Assembly: GCA_030448025.1 (NCBI GenBank)
Contig: JAUJNQ010000002.1
Location: forward strand, 406,971-470,970
Direction of reading: 5' to 3'
DNA: 64,000 nt
Origin: Acidimicrobiales bacterium
GTDB lineage: Bacteria; Actinomycetota; Acidimicrobiia; Acidimicrobiales; GCA-2861595
A model generated the notes under the pieces. The model was not told the DNA's origin and made no database searches. It was given only the letters and a program-made list of their open reading frames with translations. Positions within the stretch are counted from its first letter, which is position 1; every line of letters begins with the position of its first letter. Positions 17,255 through 25,533 of the stretch are shown piece after piece. Position numbers and translations under genes: made by a program.

Positions 17255-18601
17255 TCATGCTCCGTCCGTGTTGTCGCTCGTGTCGCTGTGTTCGCCCTGG
17301 TTGCTCTGGTGGCTGCCGTCGAACACCGTGGGCTCGTCCACGGCCGTGGACAGCGCCACCAAAGCAGTCTCCACCAGCGTGCGCCGCCACGCCCGTTCCT
17401 GCTCGGTCCCGAGCGACGGGTCGCCCGTGGGGAAGGGGATCCCCCGGGTGGGCACGATGCGGGGTGCGCCGACCCTGGTGGCTATGGACACCAGGTTGCA
17501 CAGCAACGCCGTGGGGATCCCTCCCCTCTCCAGCTCCTTGGCAAGCGTTGACCCGCAACGCGTTCCGGTCCCTCACGTGGCAGTCAGGATGGCCGCCCGG
17601 ACCCCGGACTTGCGCAGGTCGGCCACCCATTCGGTGCCGAAGCGCTTGGCGTTGCCCACCGAGGTGCCGTTGCCCGCCGTCACCAGGTACTCGTGATGGA
17701 GCCGGCCGATGGCGCCCTCGCTCTCGAGCTGGCGTGCCACGTCGAGGGGCAGGATCCGCTGCGGGTCCTCGTTGGCCGCCACGGTGGAGAAGCCGCCGTG
17801 CACGGAGATGAACTCACCGGCGGGGAGCGAGTCCCTCCCCTCGATCGAGTAGTGGGCCCAACGAGTGGCTCGGGCCGACTCCAGCTTGTCGGGGTTGTCG
17901 GCCGGCACCACCGCTCCCTCGCTCACAAGGGCGACGGTGACCTCGGAGAGGTCCTCCACCGGAGGCGCGGGCGTCACCTTGTCGAAGTCGGGCAGCGGGA
18001 CCTCGGTGGCTTCCTTGTCGCCGCCCAACCGAGCCAACACCAGGGCCACGGCCCGACGGGCGGCATTCTGGTCCGCGACCCGGTTGCGACGGGGGGGCTT
18101 GCCCAGCCGACCCTCGGCCTCGGTGAGATCCTCACCGGCCGACAACTTCTTGACCGCGGCGGCCAGGGTCTCGAGCGAGGGGCCCATCTCTCTGGCCGCC
18201 TCCCCACTGCGCACCACCGGAGCGCCCGCGGCCTCGGCCAGGCCGGGGTTGTCCTGATGCATGGCGGCGACGACCGCCAGCCCCGCCTGGGTGGCGGCGG
18301 CGGCCAGGCGGCCGCAGGCCAGGCCGTAGCGGCCGCTCGAGAAGGCGGGCCCGATCACCACCACGTCGGGCTTGGCCTCCTTCACCAGGGCAAGGATCTC
18401 CCTCGCCGCCTCGGGTTCGCCGGCGGCGTAGTCGTCGCCGCACGAGACGGTGGCCACCACCTCGAAGTCGTCCCCGAGCAGCGCCTGGAGCTTCCGGCCG
18501 GGGCCCACCGCGCCATCGGTGCGGGCAGGCGGCGTGGACGCTGCGTCCTCGCCTCCGACCCCGGTGAAGAACTGGTTCAGGTAGTGGACGACTCGGGTCA
18601 T
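17255..18601 (-). CDS. grdB: selenoprotein subunit of protein B of glycine/sarcosine/betaine reductase
   Basis: The track splits this gene at TGA 17573-17575. Reading through from the ATG at 18601 gives about 448 residues. The N-terminus RVVHYLNQFFTGVGGEDAA is the family signature, FSSGRYGLACGRL lies in the middle, and the Sec region reads AAILTAT-U-GTGTRCGSTLAKELERGG, equivalent to the UGTCTRCG site of characterised GrdB/F/H. Here the cysteine three residues after Sec is Gly, while the later Cys is kept. Protein B binds the amine substrate; B, F and H subtypes for glycine, sarcosine and betaine cannot be told apart by eye. ATGA overlap with grdE upstream; grdC follows directly. Confidence 0.92.
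17550..17575 (-). promoter_or_regulatory. SECIS-like hairpin after the grdB UGA
   Basis: After the UGA the minus strand reads GACC-GGAA-CGC-GTT-GCG-GGTC (17570 to 17550): a 4-bp lower stem, a GGAA bulge, a 3-bp upper stem and a GUU loop. This is a SECIS-like shape at the expected position, weaker than the grdA hairpin. Confidence 0.45.
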
Positions 18602-19904
18602 GACGGCACCGTCTCCTTGCAGGTCAGGCAACCCCAACCGAGGGGACTCAGGGCACCGTAGAAAGCGGCGGTGGGCAGCTCCATCGGGTCCGTGGCGGGT
18701 TGGTCGACCAGCACCACCCGGTCGCCGCCGAGGGCGCGCTCGGTCTGGGCCAGCTTCACCTTCTCGTCGTAGTTGCCGGTGCTCACCATGGCGGTGGCCC
18801 GATTGGGAGGCACCACGATGGAAGGGGCGGTGCCGTCCGGGCCGGCCATCTCGGCGAACAGCCCCACGGCGGCGATGCCCAGCTCCTCGAGGCGGTCCAT
18901 CTTGAGGGCGACGTCGGCGTCGGCGTTCCCCCCGCCCTCCTTGGTGACCAGCGCGGCGTCGAAGCCGGCGTCGGCACACAGCCGAGCGGCGTGGGCCGAC
19001 ACCAGCTCTTTGCCGACCTGGTCGACGGGTTCGGGAGAGATGACCACCCCGGCGAAGTCGAGGTCGGTCCCGTGGCGATCGAGGAGGGCGGCCACCACCG
19101 GGTGGTTCTGGTAGAGGTACGTGGGGTTCTTGAGCGACGGATGGCCGAACTGGCCGCTCACCACCGCGCCGTCGTCCAGCTCGCCCGGACCGAGCAGCGT
19201 GGGCAGGGCCGCGGTGAAGCTTCGCCCGTAGACGAAGGTCTCCTTGAACGTCCCCTGCGTCTGCAGGTTGGTGATGGCGCCCACTCGGGGGAGACCGTCC
19301 TTTCCCCGCCCACCCGCTCGCAGCGGCGGGAGCGTTTCCTCGTGATCGGGCGGGGCGTCCAGGGCGGCGTCGGCGAGGTGGGCGGCCAGGGCCAGCATGC
19401 CCTGGCGCAGGCCGGCGCTCACCGCTCCCCAGTCGGCGCCCTCCGGCGGGTCGAACTCCACCACCAGGTTGTGGGTGTTGGCGAGGGGGCTGAGCTCGGC
19501 CATCGGCGCCGTCATGTCGACCACGGCCTCCTGGGCCCGTGGCAGGAAGCCGGCGGCCACCACGGCCGCACCCCGGAGCACGTGGGTCTGGCCTCTACCC
19601 TGCGGGCGGGCCGGGCCGAGCAGGCCGGGGAAGATGCCGGCGCCGCCCCGGCCCTTGGTGCGGGGCTCCACGGCGTCGAGGACCTTGACGATGCGGACCG
19701 ACTCCCCGGGCGAGGCCCACGTAGGCGCACCTCGCCCAGAGCCCCTTCACTGAAGTGCGCTCTGGCCTCGTCGGCGGAGACGGTGAGAGTTCCCGACGCG
19801 TAGCTGGTGCGCTCCCCGAGGGCGACGGAGGCAACCTCATGAACGAGCCGGCACAGGCCCCCGGTGGCGTTGCCGTCCTGCGCTGTCCGGGTCTGGGCCA
19901 TCAT
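18598..19904 (-). pseudogene. grdE: protein B proprotein subunit GrdE-like, with apparent frameshift and no pyruvoyl cysteine
   Basis: The open frame from 18598 carries the GrdE body: GGAGIFPGL, GQTHVLRGAAVVAAGF, LPRVGAITNLQTQGTF, then LKNPTYLYQNHPVVAALL. The N-terminus lies in another frame: CRLVHEVASVALGERTSYASGTLTV from ATGATG at 19904/19901, with both joined by PGESVRIVKVLDAVEPR. One missing base near 19722 would restore a single gene; it may be a true mutation or a sequencing error. GrdE is normally cut at a cysteine (SGNCVSACDKNP) to give an N-terminal pyruvoyl group. Here the aligned residues are SGQFGHPSLKNP, with no Cys. The gene overlaps grdB (ATGA) and is first in the operon. Confidence 0.72.
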
Positions 19905-19977
19905 CCGGACGCTACCGCCCAGACCGGCCGGGACGGAACCCGGCTTGCAGCGAGGGGCCCTTGGGTAGGTGGTGTGG

Positions 19978-20166
19978 ATGGAGAACGACCCACCTCTGCC
20001 CCCCGACGACGGCCTCCTCGAACAGCTCCGTGACATGCCGGTCGGGGTCAACGACCCCAACATCATCGGCGACGCAGGCCCTACCGACGTCCCGCCCGGC
20101 ACCGACCCGCCGACTGCATCACGGGAGCCGGGTGGAGAGGTGGTCGAGGAGGAGCCGCTCGGCTGA
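19978..20166 (+). CDS. small acidic hypothetical protein
   Basis: About 62 residues, beginning MENDPPLPPDDGLLEQLRDMP and ending in EVVEEEPLG. It is rich in Asp, Glu and Pro, with no signal peptide, cysteine or domain I recognise. It is divergent from the grd operon and separated from it by about 75 bases, so the spacer may carry promoters for both. The ATG at 19978 follows a G-rich stretch; the tracked start is at 19969. Confidence 0.35.
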   Translation: MENDPPLPPDDGLLEQLRDMPVGVNDPNIIGDAGPTDVPPGTDPPTASREPGGEVVEEEPLG

Positions 20167-20369
20167 TCCCTATCGGGGGATGCGCAGGGCCCGACCGGCA
20201 CAAGGGGCGCGTCCAGTGGCCCTAACCGAACATTTCTCGAACAGCGAGGTGCAGAAGTTGATCGCCCGACTTGCCGGCCTTCTCATGTCCGAGTGACCCT
20301 CGGCTACGCCTAGCCAATCAAGCCAGACCATCCACCCACCGGACTGACGAGGTGGGGCAGAATTTGTCG

Positions 20370-20528
20370 ATGGACCTGCTGAGACTCGGGAGGCAGCTCC
20401 TCGACGAAGCCAAGTCGGACGAGGTGGGTCCCTTTGAGGGAGCGATCGTTGCCCGGGATGGTGGCAGCGAGGAGTCCTACCCCGTTACATTCACGTTCCG
20501 GCGAGAACCCGACAAACTGGCCGACTAA
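20370..20528 (+). CDS. small hypothetical protein
   Basis: A 52-residue ORF (DLLRLGRQLLDEAKSDEVGPFEGA, then TFTFRREPDKLAD) starting at an ATG within a longer track ORF. An amphipathic N-terminal helix is likely. No family is recognised, and codon use alone does not prove it is expressed. Confidence 0.3.
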   Translation: MDLLRLGRQLLDEAKSDEVGPFEGAIVARDGGSEESYPVTFTFRREPDKLAD

Positions 20529-20707
20529 GGCGCTAAGAATCGGCGGCGCTTCCGCTCAATTCCCTTCCTATGACCCCAGTCGGGATCACGGGACCCGTGC
20601 GACTAGCCGGGGGCTGGGTTCGTTTAGCGTGTGAACCTCGCACGCCATCACTCCGATGTCCGTTTCGAGCCAGAGGACCAGGCCGGAACTAGATGTGGCG
20701 TGGCTAG

Positions 20708-21550
20708 CTACACCGGGTCCGTCGATGACACGCCGTTGTCTGCCACATGCTGGGTCCACTTCGTCCCACTCCAGTAGCGAGACTGGTGGCGGCCACTCGG
20801 ATCAGGATGCCAACCCGCTGGCGTGGAGGACCGTGCTGGTGCCGGTGACGGCGCGGGCTGCGCTGCAGCCGGGACAGCGACCTGGGGACCTAGTTGACGG
20901 GGCCGCTGGGCCCGGTGCTCAGTGATCAGCTGCTTCAACTGCGGGATGACCTCGCCCGCATCCCCGTCAGCCCAGGCCAGCCCGACGGCCAGGCGCAGGC
21001 GAAAAGCTTCGGCGGTTTGCCAGTCGTACAGCACGCCGGAGACCTTCTGTCGGTTGGAGACCTGAATGGCCGTCATCGGCAAAGCCTCGTCGTGCTGGAA
21101 GCCAAGCAACTTTGAGAACTGCCATTCCCGAGACTGCTTCATGCCTTGGAAGACCACCCGCCGGTTGGTGATGGTCGCTGTGCCGTTGTCAATGGGCGTC
21201 GGGACTTCGGCCCCCTGCTGGTAGGTCCCCCGGGACGCACCGACCCGGTAGCTCACCCCCTTGGCGATGCGAAAGGAAACACCTTGGCTGCGGCCCACCC
21301 ATTGGCCGGGCAGGCGGCGCGGCTCAACCAAGGCCACGCCACGGATCGCCACGAAGGCCTGCTCACCCTTCTTTAGCTGCAGGGGAATCTCGGACTGGTC
21401 GCTAATGCCGCCGGCTTGGGCAAGGTCAAGAGCTTGAGCGAGCTGCTGGTCTCGCTCCTGCCACGCTGCGAGCGCAGCTGCTTGGGCCTGCCGTTCCTTG
21501 GCAGCCTGGCGCTCGGCACCCGCCTGGCGCATGTTGTCCAGCAGACCCAC
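20708..21550 (-). CDS. DUF2510-containing protein
   Basis: A 280-residue soluble protein. An N-terminal Ala/Gln-rich coiled coil (about residues 5-45) is followed by a beta-rich region (LKKGEQAFVAIRGVALVEP, NGTATITNRRVVFQGMKQSREWQFSKLLGF) resembling a PH/GRAM-like fold that decides membrane or protein contacts. A Pro/Ala linker then leads to a C-terminal DUF2510 motif, PAGWHPDPSGRHQSRYWSGTKWTQHV. DUF2510 is an actinobacterial domain of about 35 residues, usually near a membrane protein, with unknown function. No partner gene is adjacent on the same strand. Confidence 0.75.
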   Translation of the reverse strand: MGLLDNMRQAGAERQAAKERQAQAAALAAWQERDQQLAQALDLAQAGGISDQSEIPLQLKKGEQAFVAIRGVALVEPRRLPGQWVGRSQGVSFRIAKGVSYRVGASRGTYQQGAEVPTPIDNGTATITNRRVVFQGMKQSREWQFSKLLGFQHDEALPMTAIQVSNRQKVSGVLYDWQTAEAFRLRLAVGLAWADGDAGEVIPQLKQLITEHRAQRPRQLGPQVAVPAAAQPAPSPAPARSSTPAGWHPDPSGRHQSRYWSGTKWTQHVADNGVSSTDPV

Positions 21551-21677
21551 TCTGCTGCTCCGTTCACAGCCGGCGCTCTCGTGTCCACAATCCTATAGGG
21601 ACGAGTTCCGCGGTCCCTGGCGACATAACATCGCCGTGGGCGCTGTCGAAGGCCAACTGGGGCGACGGGAGACCAGA

Positions 21678-22013
21678 TTGCGAAAGCTAGGATTGGTACT
21701 GCTGCCGGTTGTTCTGGCCATCGGGGCGTGTTCGGATAGCGAAGACACCACGGACGAGACGACGACAACCACCGTCGTAACCACGACCACCACAACCATA
21801 CCCACCACGACCACGGCGGTGCCCATACCGACCACAGCCGCTCCAGGCAGCAGCGGTCGGACGCCGACTACGGCAGCCACTCCACGATCAGGCGGCGTTT
21901 CCTACTCCAACTGCAGTGAGGCCCGGGCGGCTGGGGCCACTCCCATCAACCGGGGAGAGCCGGGCTACAGCTCGTCCCTTGATCGTGACAATGATGGAGT
22001 GGCCTGCGAGTGA
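21678..22013 (+). CDS. Excalibur-domain lipoprotein
   Basis: About 111 residues. A TTG start at 21678, six bases after GGGAGA, gives a compact lipoprotein signal LRKLGLVLLPVVLAIGAC with a lipobox Cys; the tracked start at 21498 would bury it. A Thr-rich linker of about 50 residues is likely a wall-spanning stalk. The C-terminus is an Excalibur calcium-binding motif: CSEARAAGATPINRGEPGY, then LDRDNDGVACE, with the DxDxDGxxCE loop and paired cysteines. Excalibur domains occur on surface proteins and extracellular nucleases; here it stands alone, so the role is unknown. Confidence 0.75.
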   Translation: MRKLGLVLLPVVLAIGACSDSEDTTDETTTTTVVTTTTTTIPTTTTAVPIPTTAAPGSSGRTPTTAATPRSGGVSYSNCSEARAAGATPINRGEPGYSSSLDRDNDGVACE

Positions 22014-22204
22014 CCACGGCTAGGTCGTCCAAGTCCGCTGGCCAGGTGTACGAGTTCGTAAAGCAGCAGCTGAACAAACCGATTGACGATTCAATTTGGC
22101 GCTCGCCAAGGTCGCCGGGACGGTTGACGGGCTCGATGATGATCTGGTCAGGACCTTCGGAGGGAGACGGGTTCAGACGTGTGAGGTTGTTGGCTGAGAT
22201 CGAG

Positions 22205-22693
22205 TCAGCGCCCCGGCCCGTCCTCAGGACCGGAAGACCAAGGAATTCCGAGAGCCCTCGTGACTGTCCGGGCGGTCTGGACCCAGCTCTCGTTAGTCGC
22301 ATGGCCCTGTTCGAGGCCATTTATCAGAGCGGCAAGGCCACGCTCTCGGAGAGCAGAGTTTGAAGACTCTGGAAGTGCCCCAGGTGAGGATGGCGCCTCC
22401 GACGGTGGGTCTGGCGTTCTGCTAAGTGACACCACATTGGTTGGTCCGAGTTCAATAGGGGACCGGACGAGCCGAAGGAGCTGAGAAACGTCAAGACCCA
22501 ACAGGTCGGCCAGCGGCTTCCGGAAGCGCTCCTGGAGACTCGACTGTCCTCGTTCCCACCGCCCCACCGTCGCCGGTGTCGCCCCGACGGCCGAACCCAC
22601 GTCCTTCCGGCTCAGCCCGAGGTCTTCACGGGCGCGGCGCAAACCCGCACCTCCCGGTTGTTCTCTTGTTCGATCCGCCGCTGTTTCAGCCAA
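22205..22693 (-). CDS. XRE-family transcriptional regulator
   Basis: A 162-residue protein with a Cro/C1 HTH at residues 15-75: LRRAREDLGLSRKDVGSAVGATPATVGRWERGQSSLQERFRKPLADLLGL. The rest is Ser/Pro-rich followed by a helical C-terminus, with no enzymatic motif. A 20-bp perfect palindrome lies 150 bases upstream and is a candidate operator. It marks the start of the lower-GC block. Confidence 0.68.
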   Translation of the reverse strand: MAETAADRTREQPGGAGLRRAREDLGLSRKDVGSAVGATPATVGRWERGQSSLQERFRKPLADLLGLDVSQLLRLVRSPIELGPTNVVSLSRTPDPPSEAPSSPGALPESSNSALRERGLAALINGLEQGHATNESWVQTARTVTRALGIPWSSGPEDGPGR

Positions 22694-22842
22694 CGCTGTG
22701 CCCCAAATCGTGCTCTAAGCAGAGTACGACCGGCCTGTGACTGGTGCAAGGGGTCGGATCTCATCGCAGTTGTGGCCGATCTAGTGCCCAAACTAGTACG
22801 AAACGCATCGCCAGGGCTAGACATGGAACGTGGAATAACCTA

Positions 22843-22862
22843 GAATCACAGTACTGTGATTC
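22843..22862. promoter_or_regulatory. 20-bp perfect palindrome, candidate operator
   Basis: GAATCACAGTACTGTGATTC is a perfect inverted repeat with no loop, in the spacer between the XRE gene (minus) and the 23.0-25.1 kb genes (plus). There is no T-run, so a terminator is unlikely; a homodimeric regulator site fits better. Confidence 0.5.
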
Positions 22863-23046
22863 GAACGTTGTGCCAAACGACCGCGAAACGTACACAAATC
22901 GACTTGCTCAGGCATTGCCCTCTATGCGACGATGACTCCCCCATCGGTGGAGGCAGCCTCCTATGAGGATGGAGGAGCCAGCCGAGGAGGAACGGTCGTA
23001 CCAGGTCCCTGCTTGGCAACCAGGGAAACCGGACGAGGAGCAGGAC

Positions 23047-23256
23047 ATGGGAGACGGACAGCACGTGGCGCTGAATGGGGCTGGTGGGTCGGGCGAAGCC
23101 CCCGAGCCCACGATTGACCCACTCGGACCAAAGGGCAGCCATCCCGAGGTAGAAGCCTGGTTGGACGAACGCGAGCGCAGCGAGAAGCGACGCCGGCGGG
23201 AAGCCCGACTCGCGAACTACTTTGCCAGAGGTCGAGGTCGCTTGCTCCGGCGCTGA
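23047..23256 (+). CDS. small hypothetical protein upstream of the papain-like gene
   Basis: About 69 residues from an ATG at 23047 preceded by GGAGCAGGA (the track begins at 22963). The N-terminal half is flexible (GDGQHVALNGAGGSGEAPEP); the C-terminal half is a strongly charged helix (EVEAWLDERERSEKRRRREARLANYFARGRGRLLRR), as in DNA- or membrane-associating small proteins. It ends 18 bases before the next gene and is probably co-transcribed with it. Confidence 0.4.
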   Translation: MGDGQHVALNGAGGSGEAPEPTIDPLGPKGSHPEVEAWLDERERSEKRRRREARLANYFARGRGRLLRR

Positions 23257-23274
23257 GTCCATATCCTGCGCTAC

Positions 23275-25080
23275 ATGGCTAAACCTGGGGATGACCTTTC
23301 ATCCCGTTCGTCAAATGGTCGGCAACTCCTCTTCTACGGCCCAGAGGACATCTCGACTTGGGAAGCCGGTCTCGCTGACTGCCTCGATCTTTCTGACGCA
23401 TCCGCTTGGTCCGATCTACAGGCTCGATATGAGACTGGGCGGAGCGAAAGAACGCACAACCTCTTACCGTGGCGCCGCTGTCTGCACGTGGCCCGAGCCA
23501 GTGGTGCGAAGTCAGCTGTAATAGAGCGCCGCTACATCTGTTATGACTACCAAAGCGAGTTTAGCGCTTTCTACGCCCACGTTCTGGCTGGCCTCCCTAC
23601 CACAAGTCACCGCATACACTTCTTCTCTTCACATGTAACCAAAGCCGATTATCGTGAGCTTAAGGGGGACCAGAAGGCCGGATATCTAGGCTATATAGTA
23701 TGCCGGCCCCGTGACCTTGAAATAGTAGGAAGGACCGTACTTAAACCGCCTCCTGGCTACCCAGTGCTAACAGCCGTGGAGGATACGCCAACCTTCTTTG
23801 GACAGGAACTGAAAGTTAACGGTGTCCCGTTCATGCAGCAGGACGAAAGACTGGGCGTTTGCGCCAACGTTGTCGCTTGGATGGTTCACTACACAGCCTA
23901 CCGGAAATCCCAAGTTAGCCGTCGCTTTGTTGCTGAGTTTCAGCGGCGAGCTCTCGACTTCTCGCCCAAGGCTGCAGTCGGCCTTGACCCTTTTGAGCTT
24001 CTTGGTCTCCTTGATGGAGTCGGATTTCGTACGGAGCTATTCCCACGTGACGCGAAGGATGACATACCGGAGACTCGTTATCCATGGGATCCAGAGCCTA
24101 CAGCGGGAAGTCTCTCGCTTAGTCCCATTTACCGGGAGAATCCCCCACCGCTGCTCGCTGGTCGAGACGGACTAATGAACGACTCGGAGCTCTTGGCACT
24201 CAAGCGTCGCTTGGTGGACGAGTGCTGTCGGAACCTGAACTCAGGTATCCCACTAATCGCTGACTCATTTGAGCATACGTTCGTCGTCTGCGGGTACCGT
24301 CTGACCGAAGGTGAGTCTGTGGCCAACTTCGTGGTGCAAGACGACCAAGTCGGGCCGTACATCAACGTCCCAGATTGTCTATTTGATCGTTATGACCTTC
24401 GGGAAGCTCAGGCGCTCAGCGTCACCGACCGAGCAGCCAGCCTTGCGGAGGTAAGCACGCACCTGTTTGCAGGAACGTCTCCTGACCCGTCGGAGGAGGG
24501 TCATTCTGAATGGTCTGACTGGATGGAGCTGCTTGTTCCCCTGCCCAGTCGGGTTTTTCTCAGGCTGCACGCAGCCGAGGCCGCCGCCCTGCGGTTGCTG
24601 ACCCTCAACTTTGCCGAAGCGGACAAGGGCGAAGCTGCGGGTCAGCCACAATTCCCCGAACTAGTTGCCCTCCTTAAGGCCCGGGCTAAGAATATGCTCC
24701 GCTTCCGAACGTACTTGGTCTCCGCCAATGAGTTCAAGGGTCGTGTTGTCGAGCGTGGAGCATGCCCGTCGCTAGTCACAGCGTATCGCTCGTTACGGCT
24801 TTCAGAGTGGGTTGCAGTGGTGGAGTTCGTTGATATTGAGGGCCCACTGTCAGCGCACCAGTGCTTAGGCGAGGCTGTGTTTGACGCCACGTCAAATCCA
24901 AAGAACCCCTGGGTACACGCCCTACGGCTCGGTACCTCAGTATCCATCGTGTATAGCAATGGAATCCACAAGACTATTGGAACAACCACTTCTTCGCTCC
25001 ACCCAGCTGCCCGGCCTTACCAGTCCTTGGACGGCCGGCTACTGATAGAGAAGAGCGACAGCGATGCCAATGCAGATTAA
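23275..25080 (+). CDS. 601-residue protein with a possible papain/C39-like cysteine-protease core
   Basis: I do not recognise a named family. Residues about 188-205 read FMQQDERLGVCANVVAWMVHY, with a Gln seven residues before Cys at the start of a helix; about 140 residues later IPLIADSFEHTFVVCGYRL and NFVVQDDQVGPYI place a His and an Asp as expected for a Q-C-H-D papain-like or peptidase C39-like fold. This is inference from motif order. An N-terminal region of about 180 residues and a C-terminal region of about 250 flank it. Codon use is less GC-biased than in neighbours (TTA, ATA, AGA codons), indicating transfer. It may act with the adjacent small protein and membrane operon. Confidence 0.55.
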   Translation: MAKPGDDLSSRSSNGRQLLFYGPEDISTWEAGLADCLDLSDASAWSDLQARYETGRSERTHNLLPWRRCLHVARASGAKSAVIERRYICYDYQSEFSAFYAHVLAGLPTTSHRIHFFSSHVTKADYRELKGDQKAGYLGYIVCRPRDLEIVGRTVLKPPPGYPVLTAVEDTPTFFGQELKVNGVPFMQQDERLGVCANVVAWMVHYTAYRKSQVSRRFVAEFQRRALDFSPKAAVGLDPFELLGLLDGVGFRTELFPRDAKDDIPETRYPWDPEPTAGSLSLSPIYRENPPPLLAGRDGLMNDSELLALKRRLVDECCRNLNSGIPLIADSFEHTFVVCGYRLTEGESVANFVVQDDQVGPYINVPDCLFDRYDLREAQALSVTDRAASLAEVSTHLFAGTSPDPSEEGHSEWSDWMELLVPLPSRVFLRLHAAEAAALRLLTLNFAEADKGEAAGQPQFPELVALLKARAKNMLRFRTYLVSANEFKGRVVERGACPSLVTAYRSLRLSEWVAVVEFVDIEGPLSAHQCLGEAVFDATSNPKNPWVHALRLGTSVSIVYSNGIHKTIGTTTSSLHPAARPYQSLDGRLLIEKSDSDANAD

Positions 25081-25533
25081 CGCAGCCATCTGTACGATTT
25101 GACTGGCATACAAGAGCCCAGCGATGAAGTCGTTGATCTTTGTCAAGGAACGTAGTTCGCCCAAGCTCGTGGTTGCTATTTGCCGTTCAGAATAGCTCGC
25201 CGGCTTTACGAATTCATCCTTCTGTAGGTAGTGCTCCAGTGCTTCTGGATCGGAAACTTCTTGTCGTCGAGGGTTCAGAGCCACTAATCCAAGGATGACA
25301 GCGGCGGCAAATCCGATGAGCCCTGCATACATGTACCATCGGCTGCCGCCAGCTAGCACAGCCTTGTTCCTCGTATAGGCATAGGTGAGGGCGGCGAACA
25401 ATGCTGCAGTTGCGGCGCCAGAACCGGATATGACGATGGCGGCCCTATTCTCAAGGCGCTGACGCCGTTGTTCTTCCCTGTCTATCTGTTGTTGAACGTA
25501 CTTCGTCACAACCTCCCCGGAACTACTGCTCAT
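25039..25533 (-). CDS. three-helix membrane protein with N-terminal coiled segment
   Basis: About 164 residues from an ATG at 25533 that overlaps the upstream gene's stop; the tracked start at 25698 is too far upstream. A charged N-terminal helix (YVQQQIDREEQRRQRLENRA) precedes two transmembrane helices (AAIVISGSGAATAALFAALTYAY; YMYAGLIGFAAAVILGLVAL), then about 50 polar residues and a third helix at the C-terminus. The plan, with an Arg-rich entry and a SxxSLxxLxxLTKIND segment before the last helix, resembles small effector membrane proteins such as SLATT or PycTM families. The similarity is only by eye. Its 3' end overlaps the 3' end of the papain-like gene by 42 bases. Confidence 0.5.
   Translation of the reverse strand: MSSSSGEVVTKYVQQQIDREEQRRQRLENRAAIVISGSGAATAALFAALTYAYTRNKAVLAGGSRWYMYAGLIGFAAAVILGLVALNPRRQEVSDPEALEHYLQKDEFVKPASYSERQIATTSLGELRSLTKINDFIAGLLYASQIVQMAALICIGIAVALLYQ

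Noticed and set aside
17573-18979. 468-residue ORF ending at 17573
   Set aside because: Its first 126 residues are an out-of-frame reading of grdE; the real grdB starts at 18601 and continues through the UGA.
22010-22363. 117-residue plus-strand ORF after the Excalibur gene
   Set aside because: Its 3' half overlaps the XRE gene on the other strand and it has no domain; the GTG overlap alone is not convincing.
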